Positions 14,802 through 22,685 of a stretch of 22,852 nucleotides of DNA are shown one piece after another. The stretch is from positions 1 through 22,852 of the forward strand of contig CALEXX010000018.1 in assembly GCA_937925095.1 (NCBI GenBank), given 5' to 3'. The notes under the pieces were generated by a model that saw only the letters and a list, made by a program, of their open reading frames with translations, had not been told where the DNA came from and did no database searches. The position numbers were made by a program, and so were the translations under genes. Positions within the stretch are counted from its first letter, which is position 1. Every line of letters starts with the position of its first letter. Source of the DNA: an uncultured Leptotrichia sp. Lineage in GTDB: Bacteria; Fusobacteriota; Fusobacteriia; Fusobacteriales; Leptotrichiaceae.

Positions 14802-15637
14802 TGAAATACAGTTATAAAAATAATATCTATACTGGATTAATCTATTTACTTTTAACTGTTATGGCAATAATTGCCGTTTTCCCTCTAATATGGATTATTC
14901 TTTCTTCCATAAAGCCTTCAAGCGAAATGTCCAATAATCCATTGACTTTTATTCCTAAAAAAATTACATTCGATTATTATAGACAGGTTCTGTTCAGTCT
15001 GAATTTTATAAGAAATATAAAAAATAGTTTAGTTATATCTTTTACAGCCACTGTAATAACTATAATTGTTTCAGCCCTTGGAGCTTACGGAATTGTAAGA
15101 TTTTTCCCTAAAGTAGGTAAAAAAATGACAAAAATGCTTATTACTACATATATGTTTCCTACTATCCTGCTGGCTGTCCCATACGTTACAGTTATGGCAA
15201 AATTAGGATTAATCAATACATGGATTGGTGTAGTTATTACTTATCTGTCGTTTTCCATACCATATGCAATATGGATGCTGATAGGATTTTTCCAAACTGT
15301 TCCTATTGGAATTGAAGAAGCTGCAAAGGTTGATGGAGTAGGAAAATTCGGGATATTTTTTCAGATTGTACTTCCTATAGTGTCTCCAGGAATTGTTTCA
15401 ACTGCCATTTATACATTTATCAATACATGGAATGAATTCCTGTATGCACTGCTTTTAATAAATAACTCTGAAAAAATGCCTCTGTCAATAGCCCTCTACT
15501 CTTTAACAGGTTCAGAAATACTGGACTGGGGACAGATGATGGCTGCATCAGTAATTGTAATCCTACCTTCAGTAGTATTCTTCATGATTATACAGAACAA
15601 GATTGCAGGAGGATTATCAGACGGGTCAGTTAAGTAA
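14801..15637 (+). CDS. Sugar ABC transporter permease, MalG/UgpE type
   Basis: 278 residues, six predicted membrane segments (first at about 12-35). The EAA loop is EEAAKVDGVGKFGIFFQIVL (172-191), followed by LPIVSPGIVSTAIYTFINTWNEFLYA, the classical MalG/UgpE pattern. Partner of the preceding permease. No ATP-binding subunit follows; in many bacteria an MsmK/UgpC-like ATPase encoded elsewhere serves several such transporters, and that is inferred here. A 79-bp gap with two hairpins separates it from the oxidoreductase gene. Confidence 0.94.
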   Translation: MKYSYKNNIYTGLIYLLLTVMAIIAVFPLIWIILSSIKPSSEMSNNPLTFIPKKITFDYYRQVLFSLNFIRNIKNSLVISFTATVITIIVSALGAYGIVRFFPKVGKKMTKMLITTYMFPTILLAVPYVTVMAKLGLINTWIGVVITYLSFSIPYAIWMLIGFFQTVPIGIEEAAKVDGVGKFGIFFQIVLPIVSPGIVSTAIYTFINTWNEFLYALLLINNSEKMPLSIALYSLTGSEILDWGQMMAASVIVILPSVVFFMIIQNKIAGGLSDGSVK

Positions 15638-15650
15638 ACATATTAGGACA

Positions 15651-15716
15651 AAATTATATACATAATTTGAAGAAAGGAGAGTATGATTTTATTTTATACT
15701 ATCATACATTACAGAA
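15651..15716 (+). promoter_or_regulatory. Leader of the Gfo/Idh gene: SD between two hairpins, decoy AUG hidden in the second
   Basis: The first hairpin is AAATTAT/ATAATTT (15651-15668). AAAGGAGA (15673-15680) follows as a strong SD. GTATGAT (15681-15687), holding an out-of-frame ATG, is perfectly complementary to ATCATAC (15701-15707). From the end of that stem it is 9 nt to the true ATG at 15717. Folded, AGGAG sits 10 nt from the AUG; unfolded, 37 nt. No other SD is near the start. The layout is the same as at argS. Confidence 0.55.
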
Positions 15717-16820
15717 ATGAAAAATATAAATTACGGAATAATAGGAACCGGATATTTTGGAGCACATTTAGGAAGAATACTTAATAAAATTGAAGGAGCA
15801 AAAGTTGTTGCCATTTATGATCCGGAAAATACAAAAAATATTTCTGAAGAACTTGGATGTGAAGTTTCAGAAAACATCCAGGAATTATGTGCAAGAGAGG
15901 ATATTGACGCAATAATAGTTGCTTCTCCAAACGGAGCACATAAGGAAGCCGTTTTAGAAGCTGCTAAAAATAAGAAACATGTATTCTGTGAAAAGCCTAT
16001 CGCACTTTCATACAAGGAATGTTCTGAAATGATAGAAGCTACAAAAAAGAATAACGTAATCTTTATGGCTGGCCATGTAATGAACTTCATGAATGGTGTA
16101 AGAAAAATAAAACAGTTAATAAATGATGGTGTTATTGGAGAAGTTTTACATTGCCATTCTATGAGAAATGGATGGGAAAAGGAACAAAAGGAAATTAGCT
16201 GGAAAAAAATAAAGGAACTTTCAGGAGGACACTTGTATCATCATATACATGAACTGGACTTTATACAGTTTATAATGGGAGTGCCTGAAAAAGTAACAAT
16301 GGTTGGAGGAAATATCGCCCATCAGGGAGAAAAATTTGGTGATGAAGATGATGCCCTTTTCATAACACTTGAATTTCCAAATAAAAGATTTGCAACTTTA
16401 CAGTATGGATCTGCATTCAGATGGCCTGATCATTCTGTAAAAATTCAAGGAACTAAAGGAGCTATCCTACTGGATCTTCAGGATGTAGGAGTTACTTTAA
16501 AAATTGATGATAAAGAAGAAAAATTCCTGCTTCATCGTACTAAAGAAGAAGATGATGACAGAACAAGAATATATAAAGGACTGGAAATGGATGGTGCAAT
16601 AATGTACGGTAAACCTGATAGAATCCCTCCTTTATGGCTGCATGGAATCATGGAAATGGAAATGGAATTTCTACATAATGTTCTTCAGGGAGCTGAAGTT
16701 GATAAAGAATTCATTCCATTACTGGACGGTACTGCCGCAAGAGATTCCATTCTGACAGCAGATGCCCTTACTAAGTCTTTGGAAGAAGACAGAAAAGTAA
16801 AAATATCTGAACTTTTGTAA
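15717..16820 (+). CDS. Gfo/Idh/MocA-family NAD(P)-dependent oxidoreductase
   Basis: 367 residues. The N-terminal Rossmann fold has YGIIGTGYFGAHLG (Gly10, Gly12, Gly15) and Asp35 in AIYDPE, which suggests NAD. The family's catalytic CEKPIAL (91-97, Lys93) is present. The C-terminal alpha/beta domain has the second active-site segment GGHLYHHIHELD (170-181), unusually rich in His compared with the common GG.L.D.G.H..D. Such enzymes oxidise or reduce hydroxyls of sugars, inositols or sugar acids, and a few act as glycosidases by a redox mechanism. Last gene of the sugar operon, so it probably acts on the imported compound. Start chosen because the Rossmann fold begins at residue 5. Confidence 0.92.
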   Translation: MKNINYGIIGTGYFGAHLGRILNKIEGAKVVAIYDPENTKNISEELGCEVSENIQELCAREDIDAIIVASPNGAHKEAVLEAAKNKKHVFCEKPIALSYKECSEMIEATKKNNVIFMAGHVMNFMNGVRKIKQLINDGVIGEVLHCHSMRNGWEKEQKEISWKKIKELSGGHLYHHIHELDFIQFIMGVPEKVTMVGGNIAHQGEKFGDEDDALFITLEFPNKRFATLQYGSAFRWPDHSVKIQGTKGAILLDLQDVGVTLKIDDKEEKFLLHRTKEEDDDRTRIYKGLEMDGAIMYGKPDRIPPLWLHGIMEMEMEFLHNVLQGAEVDKEFIPLLDGTAARDSILTADALTKSLEEDRKVKISELL

Positions 16821-16842
16821 ACTCCGTTTTGTTTCATTGCAA

Positions 16843-16886
16843 TATAAAAAAAGTTGTCAATTTCTGGCAACTTCTTTTTATTTTAC
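16843..16886. terminator. Bidirectional intrinsic terminator
   Basis: AAGTTGTCA (16851-16859) pairs with TGGCAACTT (16865-16873), 9 bp with one G-U, 5-nt loop. On plus it is followed by CTTTTTATTTT; on minus by a seven-T run and ATATT. It ends both the sugar operon and the convergent small-protein pair. Confidence 0.8.
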
Positions 16887-16942
16887 AATTTTATTTTTAT
16901 TCTATTAATTTATAGATATTAGATATTTACATAATAAGATTT

Positions 16943-17134
16943 TTAATTTTTTCCCTTATTTGAATTACCTCTTTTTTTTATAACAACCCTTCCTACAATA
17001 CCGACAATAGCTCCTATAAATGCAGCTGTAAATATTCCTGCTATCCAACCGTAATTATTTATAACTTGTCCTCCAAGAATTGCAGAAGATACTGATGCTA
17101 TTATGATTATAATATTTCTGTATTTTTTATTCAT
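16943..17134 (-). CDS. Tiny two-TM membrane protein with glycine-rich second helix (63 aa)
   Basis: Family not recognised. Two predicted membrane segments (about 8-27 and 30-53) with the second containing GIFTAAFIGAIVGIVGR, a small-residue pattern that often packs helices together. Both termini are basic, so both probably face the cytoplasm. SD AAGGAAG about 9 nt upstream lies inside the preceding gene; start and preceding stop overlap by one base (TAATG). Small phage-like holin, accessory or stress protein are all possible; none is shown. Confidence 0.65.
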   Translation of the reverse strand: MNKKYRNIIIIIASVSSAILGGQVINNYGWIAGIFTAAFIGAIVGIVGRVVIKKRGNSNKGKN

Positions 17135-17331
17135 TAATCGACACTTCCTTTAGATTTATTATTCTCTTTTAATTTTTGAAATATTTTTTTGCCTATTAAA
17201 ATAATACTTATTATTACTACACTTATTATTAAAACAGCTATTAGGCCACTTCTATCCCAAACTTTATTTAAAAATATTACTAAAAAAATTATTACAAGTA
17301 TAGGGAGTCGTTTTTTATTTTTACTATTCAT
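17134..17331 (-). CDS. Tiny two-TM membrane protein (65 aa)
   Basis: Family not recognised. Basic N-terminus (MNSKNKKR), first membrane segment about 9-25, short loop with KVWDRSG, second about 29-50 rich in Ile and Val, then a charged tail (KKIFQKLKENNKSKGSVD). Predicted topology in-out-in. Perfect SD AGGAGG 7 nt before ATG and a near-consensus promoter. Coupled to the 63-aa gene by a TAATG overlap, so the two are made together, perhaps as a complex. Confidence 0.65.
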   Translation of the reverse strand: MNSKNKKRLPILVIIFLVIFLNKVWDRSGLIAVLIISVVIISIILIGKKIFQKLKENNKSKGSVD

Positions 17332-17359
17332 ATATTAGCCTCCTGTATTATTTTTAATT

Positions 17360-17388
17360 ATTATACCCCGAAAAATTCCTGTTATCAA
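17360..17388 (-). promoter_or_regulatory. Near-consensus sigma70 promoter for the two tiny membrane proteins
   Basis: Minus strand TTGATA (17388-17383), exactly 17 bp, TATAAT (17365-17360): 11 of 12 consensus bases. The start is about 22 nt before the ATG at 17331. It is the best promoter match I find in the window. Confidence 0.8.
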
Positions 17389-17427
17389 ATTTAATTTTCA
17401 TTTCCTAAATTCAAAAAAATTCCCAAT

Positions 17428-17478
17428 TAAAAATCCAGCCAAAATTTCTCTCTAAATTCAAAGAAATTCCAGCCGGAT
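17428..17478 (-). terminator. Terminator of the PotD-like gene with many G-U pairs
   Basis: The minus-strand RNA from 17478 can pair with itself over 19 bp (17478-17460 with 17451-17433), five of the pairs being G-U wobbles, followed by a five-U tract. In DNA the arms look like poor repeats; the structure shows only when wobbles are allowed. It ends the gene finishing at 17529. Confidence 0.6.
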
Positions 17479-17528
17479 ATTTTCTAAATTTATTTTCAAC
17501 TCATATTTTCTGAAATACTCTTAAACCA

Positions 17529-18596
17529 TTAGTTTGCCAGTTTTATTTCATTCCATATTTTATCCTGTTTTTCTTTTGCTTCATCTGATAATGCTGCAGG
17601 AAGTTTAGCATTTTCAACAACCTGAGCTCTATCTACAGTTGGTTTTACCTTTGATTTTTCTTCAACGCCTTTTATAACGGAAGGAGTCTTAAAGTATTCA
17701 TATACTTTTATGAAGTTTTCAGGTCTGTATATAAATTCTAAGAATTTATAGGCATTTTCCTTATTAGGTGAATTTTTTACAATAGCCATGCTGTCTATAT
17801 ACATCATTGCATCTTTAGGTATAAAGAAATCAAAGTTTTTGTATTCAGATTCTTCCAGTTCACCATAGACATTTTCAGCATATCCGTGGACAGCATAGAA
17901 TTCTCCAGTAGCCACACTCTTAGCAAAAGATGTTGCATCAAATTTTGCAAGATTTTTCTTCCATGCAAGGATTTTATTTTTAGCTTCCTGTAACTGCTTG
18001 TCATCTGCTGAATCTGAAGGATAACCTAAAGACTGAAGAGCTGCTCCTATTACTTCTCTTCCGTCATCCAGCATTGTCATTTTCCCTTTATATTTTTCCT
18101 GTAGAAAAATATCAAAAGATCGAGGGTAATCTTTCATAAATTTTTTATTTACCGCTATTCCTGTTGCAAAATATGCATAAGGTATTGAGTAATTTAAGCC
18201 CGGATCATATATTTTTGAAAGTTCCTCAAGCTTAAGTCCATCTTTATTAAGGTTGTTAAAAGTTTCTCCCAGTTTCTGCTTATCCAATTTTTCTATAAGC
18301 CCACTTTTTATAAGAACATCAACATAATCTGTAGATGGTGAAACTATGTCAAACCCCTTTGCTCCTGACATTAATTTTGCTAGCATAACATCATTATTAT
18401 CATAATAGCTCAAATTTACCTTTATTCCAGTTTCCTTCTGAAAATTGTCTATTATTTCCTGCGGTATAAAATACGTCCATGTGTAAATATTCAGCTCCTT
18501 ACTTCCTGAATCTCCACTTCCACTGCTTTTGCCTCCACAGGCAACCATCAACAACATCATTCCAAACAGTAAAACAATCTTTTTCAATTCTGACAT
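17529..18596 (-). CDS. potD: PotD-like spermidine/putrescine-binding lipoprotein
   Basis: 355 residues from the ATG at 18596 (a GTG directly upstream at 18599 is an alternative; SD AAGGA is very close to both). Lipobox LMVAC (Cys20), then a short Gly/Ser linker and ELNIYTWTYFIPQEIIDNFQKETG, the classical opening of polyamine-binding proteins; FDIVSPSTDYV, IPYAYFATGIAVNKK and FFIPKDAMMYIDSMAIVKNSPNKENAYKFLEFI also follow the PotD/PotF pattern. It would bind polyamines in the periplasm for a PotABC importer. No potABC genes are present here, so it is an orphan. It starts 52 bp after murE with no terminator between them, so partial cotranscription is likely. Confidence 0.87.
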   Translation of the reverse strand: MSELKKIVLLFGMMLLMVACGGKSSGSGDSGSKELNIYTWTYFIPQEIIDNFQKETGIKVNLSYYDNNDVMLAKLMSGAKGFDIVSPSTDYVDVLIKSGLIEKLDKQKLGETFNNLNKDGLKLEELSKIYDPGLNYSIPYAYFATGIAVNKKFMKDYPRSFDIFLQEKYKGKMTMLDDGREVIGAALQSLGYPSDSADDKQLQEAKNKILAWKKNLAKFDATSFAKSVATGEFYAVHGYAENVYGELEESEYKNFDFFIPKDAMMYIDSMAIVKNSPNKENAYKFLEFIYRPENFIKVYEYFKTPSVIKGVEEKSKVKPTVDRAQVVENAKLPAALSDEAKEKQDKIWNEIKLAN

Positions 18597-18651
18597 CACT
18601 TCCTTAAATTTATATTTTAGTTACATTTCTGAGTATACCAAAAAAAATGAA

Positions 18652-20160
18652 TTATATCAAATGTTTTTTTACAGTTTCCCTATCATCAAAATGTCTTTTT
18701 TCCTTTCCTATAATCTGATAAGTTTCATGCCCTTTCCCTGCTATAAGAAGGCTGTCCCCTTCCCTGATTATTTCCTGAACTGCATATTTTATAGCCTGTT
18801 CCCTGTCTTCAATAATCACATATTTTTCCTTAGGAAAATTTATTTCAGTAAGACCTGATTCAACTTCCTTCAGTATTGCCATAGGATCTTCCGTTCTCGG
18901 ATTATCTGAAGTCAATATTATATAGTCACTAAATTCTGCCGCAGCCTTTGCCATTTTAGGTCTTTTCTTATTATCCCTGTCTCCACCTGCACCAAATATA
19001 GTGATAACCCTATTTTCTGTTATTTTCTTCAATGTAGTCCCTACATTCATAAGTCCGTCATCTGTATGGGCATAATCCACTACAATTCTTACATTCATAT
19101 TATTTTTTACAGTTTCAAATCTTCCAGGTACAGAAGGCATTTTTTCAAGCTTTTCTACAATCTTTTCCATTCCTATTCCCAATGACAGTGCCGAAGCCAC
19201 ACATCCAAGAATATTATGCAAATTGTATTCCCCTACAAGATTTACATCCAGAATATATTCATCATTTCCATACATGATTTTTATTTTCATACCGTCATTA
19301 GTATATTTTATTATTTCCCCATATAAATCTGCTGTTTTATCATTTACACTTATTGAAAAATATTTATTTTCCTTCTTATTTTCTGTATCACTTTGGACAC
19401 CACTTTGGTCATTAACAGTTTTTTCAGAAATTATTCTTTTACCATACTCATCATCTATGTTTATAATTCCTGTACCATTTTTTCTGAGCATGGAAAATAT
19501 TTTCCTTTTGGCATTGAAGTAGTTTTCCATTGTTCCATGAAAATCAAGATGATCCTGAGTAAGATTTGTAAATATCGCAGAGTCAAATTCCAGCATATTT
19601 ACACGGCCTATTTCAAGTGCATGCGAGCTGACTTCCATTATAAAATACTCTACTCCTCTTTTTACACTTTCATTTATCAATTTTATAAGCTCAAGGGATT
19701 CAGGCGTTGTATTTACTGTCTCAAATTCCTCATCGAGTATTCTGTTTCCTGTAGTTCCGATTCTTGCTGTTTTTTCCAGTATATTTTCAAGAATGTAACT
19801 TGATGTAGTTTTTCCGTTTGTCCCTGTTATTCCTACTATTTTCAATTTATTCTGCGGGTAGTTATAGTAATTTGAAGCTATCATTCCCAGACTTTTCCTT
19901 ACATTTTCTATAAGTATAAAGGAAACCTTTTCATAACCGCTATATTCGGATACGTTGACTTTTTTTTCAGCAACTATCATTTTTGCACCACTGTCAATAG
20001 CTTTCTGGATAAAGTCATGCCCATCCACATTATTTCCCGTCATTGCTATAAAAACAAAGTTTTCCCTTATTTTTCTGGAATCATATTCAATTCCTGCTAT
20101 TTCAAATTTTTCTCCTTCATTTAAAATTTCATAGGAGATATTATCAAATATTCTGTACAT
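18652..20160 (-). CDS. murE: UDP-N-acetylmuramoyl-tripeptide synthetase MurE
   Basis: 502 residues. Mur ligase that adds the third residue to UDP-MurNAc-L-Ala-D-Glu. Domains: N-terminal UDP-binding (1 to about 105, with DSRKIRENFVFIAMTG), central ATPase with GTNGKTT (113-119), EVSSHAL (176-182), NLTQDHLDFHGTMENY and the carbamylated Lys in NAKRK (Lys219), and the C-terminal ligase domain. DNPRTEDP (from 419) is the motif that selects meso-diaminopimelate rather than lysine; in Fusobacterium the same type of enzyme takes meso-lanthionine, so either substrate is possible here. Stands apart from other mur genes. SD GGTGG/AGG lies just before the ATG. Confidence 0.96.
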   Translation of the reverse strand: MYRIFDNISYEILNEGEKFEIAGIEYDSRKIRENFVFIAMTGNNVDGHDFIQKAIDSGAKMIVAEKKVNVSEYSGYEKVSFILIENVRKSLGMIASNYYNYPQNKLKIVGITGTNGKTTSSYILENILEKTARIGTTGNRILDEEFETVNTTPESLELIKLINESVKRGVEYFIMEVSSHALEIGRVNMLEFDSAIFTNLTQDHLDFHGTMENYFNAKRKIFSMLRKNGTGIINIDDEYGKRIISEKTVNDQSGVQSDTENKKENKYFSISVNDKTADLYGEIIKYTNDGMKIKIMYGNDEYILDVNLVGEYNLHNILGCVASALSLGIGMEKIVEKLEKMPSVPGRFETVKNNMNVRIVVDYAHTDDGLMNVGTTLKKITENRVITIFGAGGDRDNKKRPKMAKAAAEFSDYIILTSDNPRTEDPMAILKEVESGLTEINFPKEKYVIIEDREQAIKYAVQEIIREGDSLLIAGKGHETYQIIGKEKRHFDDRETVKKHLI

Positions 20161-20215
20161 TTTCCTACCACCTTAAATTATATTTCATAAAATTTACTAT
20201 TTTCTCTTTAATTTG

Positions 20216-20244
20216 ATTATAACAAAAAAAGCTGGAATTATCCA
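20216..20244 (-). promoter_or_regulatory. Promoter of murE overlapping the preceding terminator
   Basis: Minus strand TGGATA (20244-20239), 17 bp, TATAAT (20221-20216). The -35 lies inside the terminator hairpin of the upstream binding-protein gene. A second TATAAT (20182-20177) is too close to the SD to be useful. Confidence 0.45.
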
Positions 20245-20248
20245 GCTT
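20224..20248 (-). terminator. Intrinsic terminator of the family-5 binding-protein gene
   Basis: A perfect stem, AAGCTGGA (20229-20236) with TCCAGCTT (20241-20248), a 4-nt loop, and a seven-T run on the minus strand. It lies 89 bp after the stop at 20337. Confidence 0.85.
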
Positions 20249-20336
20249 AATTTATTAATGTCTGTTATTTGAAATGTAAATTTGAAAAACAGTTTTACAG
20301 TCTTCCATTAATTTACACAAGTAATTTATTTATGTA

Positions 20337-22139
20337 TTAGTTAGTTGCCTTTATAGGCTCTGCTGCTGTAAGTTCCCATTGCTGTATTCCTTTACCTTTA
20401 AGGTCTGAATCACGGCCAATATAATAATTTTTTACCCTTTTGTTTACAGGAATAATTTCATATCTGAAAGTCAGAGGTACTTCAACTGCTTGATCTATGT
20501 AATATTCCTGCCATTTTTTATAAGCTTCTGCCTTATAATTAGGATCTTCCAATGTCTTAGGACTTGAAGTTTCTGCCATCAGCTTATCATTTTCTTCTGA
20601 AACAAATCTTGTATAGTTGAATGCGGCCTTTCTTCCGGCAGATTCAAATGGATTCAGGTTTGTTCCTACTCCCCATGCGGCAAAGTATACATCTATTTCA
20701 GTATCATCGGCATCTACTTTATCATAGAAACTGTTAAATTCAATAAGTCTTCCTGTAGAAAGCACTGCTTTTATCCCTATCTGTTTCCACTGCTGGATAT
20801 AGAACTGCACCAATGGTTCAGCAATATCTCCACCTGCCATTGCAGCTATTCTTACTTCAAAAGGTTTTCCATTTTTATCTTCTCTGTATCCGTCTCCATT
20901 TACATCTTTGTATCCTGCTTCATCTAATAACTTTTTAGCTTTTTCAGGATCATAAGGATATCCTTTTATATCTTTTGAATAATATTTCTTAAATGCTGGC
21001 GGTACTGACATTGTCGCTCTTTCTCTCAGACCATAGTAGAACGCTTTTGTCATCTGGTCAACATCAAGCCCATAAGCAAGAGCCTGTCTCAAGTTTTTGT
21101 CTGCCATTTTTGCATTAGGATCCATAATATTTTCCCCTTTTGTCTTATCAAAATGACCTACTTTGAATCCCATATATGAATAGTATAATTCCTGTCTTCC
21201 AAGTAATTCCAGGTTATCTAAATTACTGTATGTTTTATAAAGATCTGTCGGAATACGTAATGCCAAATCATATTTACCTGCCTTCAATGCAGAAACTATA
21301 GTATTTGAGTTTACTACTTCCACTGTAACTTTTTCAATTTTTGGTTTACCTTTAAAGTAATATGGATTTGCCTTCAGTTCCAGACTTTCTCCCTGTACAT
21401 TGCTTACTATTGTATAAGCTCCCAAAGTTAACACTTTGCTTCTTACTTTTTCAGATTTTTCAAGATCTTTTATCGGTATATCCTGCAAATAGTGCTTAGG
21501 TAACACTGATCCTATCAGACCATTTCCTATAGTATATATTCCTTGTCCTAACTCAGTAAAGGAAACTTCCACTGTCTTATCATCAATTTTTTTCAATCCT
21601 GAGATATTGTCAGCCTTTCCTTCATGATATTCTTTTACTCCTACTACCTTTAAACTTTCATCATCAAATCTTACACCTGTGTAATCCTTATTTGCGATTA
21701 CTTCAAATGTATAAATAATATCATCAGCTACTAACGGCTGTCCATCGGACCATTTTACACCATCTTTTATTTTTATTGTAGCCTTTTTATTTGGAATATC
21801 AACATTAAGTGTTGCCAATCCAGTATCTGTAATTTCAAAGTTTTCATCCGTATCAAATATCTGGTTATTAAAGAATAATGATATCAAATCTCCGTCATAA
21901 CCATCTCCCTGACCTATATTAGTGTAAAAAATTCCTACCAGAGGTGAATCTTTTACTAACGCAACCTTTAAAACTGCATCCTTTACTGCAGGTGCATTAT
22001 TTGTTGTTTCAATTATAAACTTTGAAGCATCCACACCTTCTTCTCCACTTTTTTCACTTTTCTTGTTTCCAGGCCCGCACGCTGTAACTAAAAGTATAAC
22101 AACGGCCAGAAGAAACATCATCAATTTTCTACTTTTCAT
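20337..22139 (-). CDS. Family-5 extracellular solute-binding lipoprotein (oligopeptide/nickel type)
   Basis: 600 residues, at the long end for the family. Lipobox LVTAC (Cys21), Lys/Glu/Ser linker, then the three-lobed DppA/OppA-like protein: NKKATIKIKDGVKWSDGQPLVADDIIYTFE (the family signature, about 110-140), NLRQALAYGLDVDQMTKAFYYG, and YPYDPEKAKKLLDEAGYKDVNGDGYREDKNGKPFEVRI. NVDIPNKKATI and YSYMGFKVGHFDK are consistent with peptide binding, but the ligand cannot be called. No permease or ATPase genes lie next to it in the window; they may be beyond the mobile-element remnants or elsewhere. Excellent SD GGGAGG 7 nt from ATG; own terminator. Confidence 0.93.
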   Translation of the reverse strand: MKSRKLMMFLLAVVILLVTACGPGNKKSEKSGEEGVDASKFIIETTNNAPAVKDAVLKVALVKDSPLVGIFYTNIGQGDGYDGDLISLFFNNQIFDTDENFEITDTGLATLNVDIPNKKATIKIKDGVKWSDGQPLVADDIIYTFEVIANKDYTGVRFDDESLKVVGVKEYHEGKADNISGLKKIDDKTVEVSFTELGQGIYTIGNGLIGSVLPKHYLQDIPIKDLEKSEKVRSKVLTLGAYTIVSNVQGESLELKANPYYFKGKPKIEKVTVEVVNSNTIVSALKAGKYDLALRIPTDLYKTYSNLDNLELLGRQELYYSYMGFKVGHFDKTKGENIMDPNAKMADKNLRQALAYGLDVDQMTKAFYYGLRERATMSVPPAFKKYYSKDIKGYPYDPEKAKKLLDEAGYKDVNGDGYREDKNGKPFEVRIAAMAGGDIAEPLVQFYIQQWKQIGIKAVLSTGRLIEFNSFYDKVDADDTEIDVYFAAWGVGTNLNPFESAGRKAAFNYTRFVSEENDKLMAETSSPKTLEDPNYKAEAYKKWQEYYIDQAVEVPLTFRYEIIPVNKRVKNYYIGRDSDLKGKGIQQWELTAAEPIKATN

Positions 22140-22163
22140 TTTCCTACCTCCCTACAAAATATA

Positions 22164-22193
22164 CTTATATTATTTTTACCATTTTTTTTACAA
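22164..22193 (-). promoter_or_regulatory. Possible promoter of the family-5 binding-protein gene
   Basis: Minus strand TTGTAA (22193-22188), 18 bp, TATAAG (22169-22164), giving a leader of about 18-20 nt. The region is so AT-rich that similar matches occur by chance. Confidence 0.35.
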
Positions 22194-22216
22194 TTTTACA
22201 ACATTTTTTTCAAAAT

Positions 22217-22249
22217 AAAAAAAATGCTCTAAACCACAAGGTATAAAGC
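22217..22249 (-). terminator. Intrinsic terminator without an assigned upstream gene
   Basis: Minus strand GCTTTATACC (22249-22240), loop TTGT, GGTTTAGAGC (22235-22226): nine of ten positions pair, one as G-U; after one A comes an eight-T run. It would end a minus transcript starting upstream of 22250, where only a 16-codon ORF is seen. Confidence 0.65.
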
Positions 22250-22331
22250 AATATCGTTTATTAGTTTATAATTGAGTGGTGCCCACGCATAATTATTTCG
22301 CTAAAAATGGGTATTTGAAATATAAAAGTTG

Positions 22332-22382
22332 TCAGTAAGTTGCCAGTAAAATTTCAGTTACTTTTTTAAAATTTCTTTTCAT
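22332..22382 (-). other. 16-codon ORF with good SD; part of a 440-bp gap
   Basis: Minus strand AGGAG, 7 nt, ATG (22382) opens MKRNFKKVTEILLATY. Its end is made by a tandem 11-bp repeat (22328-22349 region). It may be a leader peptide, the stump of a lost gene, or chance. Otherwise 22140-22580 holds the binding-protein promoter, the terminator at 22217-22249, a 16-bp AT palindrome (22401-22416) and an IS-end-like repeat. Confidence 0.25.
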
Positions 22383-22533
22383 AACTTTACTCCTATGTTG
22401 AAAATAAATTTATTTTTCTAATAAAAAAGCTCTATTTTTTACAACAAGGATTATCTGAAATTAAACTAAACAATATATATTTTTTCTTTGGGAAGCATAG
22501 ATTATGAAAAAGTCCCATTTTGAATACTATTTT

Positions 22534-22572
22534 AGTGTACCAAAAATTATTTGTCCAAGATTTGGGTACACT
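22534..22572. repeat. IS-end-like inverted repeat
   Basis: AGTGTACCAAA (22534-22544) faces TTTGGGTACACT (22561-22572), with TTTGTCCAAGA between. The words resemble termini of IS3-family elements (GTGTACC...TTGGACA). No IS3 transposase is recognisable nearby, so this is probably a solo end or a remnant. Confidence 0.4.
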
Positions 22573-22685
22573 CCAAAATTTTAAAGCAAACGACTGGCTG
22601 ATGGAATGATTTTAAGATTAATCTGGATATTGAGCTGGAAAATACGGTTAGGGAGAGAACTGCTGTACATAATCAAAATAAAAGC

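Noticed and set aside
22581..22685. C-terminal part of the recombinase frame as real coding sequence
   Set aside because: After LYGLRS the residues lose any likeness to the family and the frame simply stays open; probably junk after a junction.
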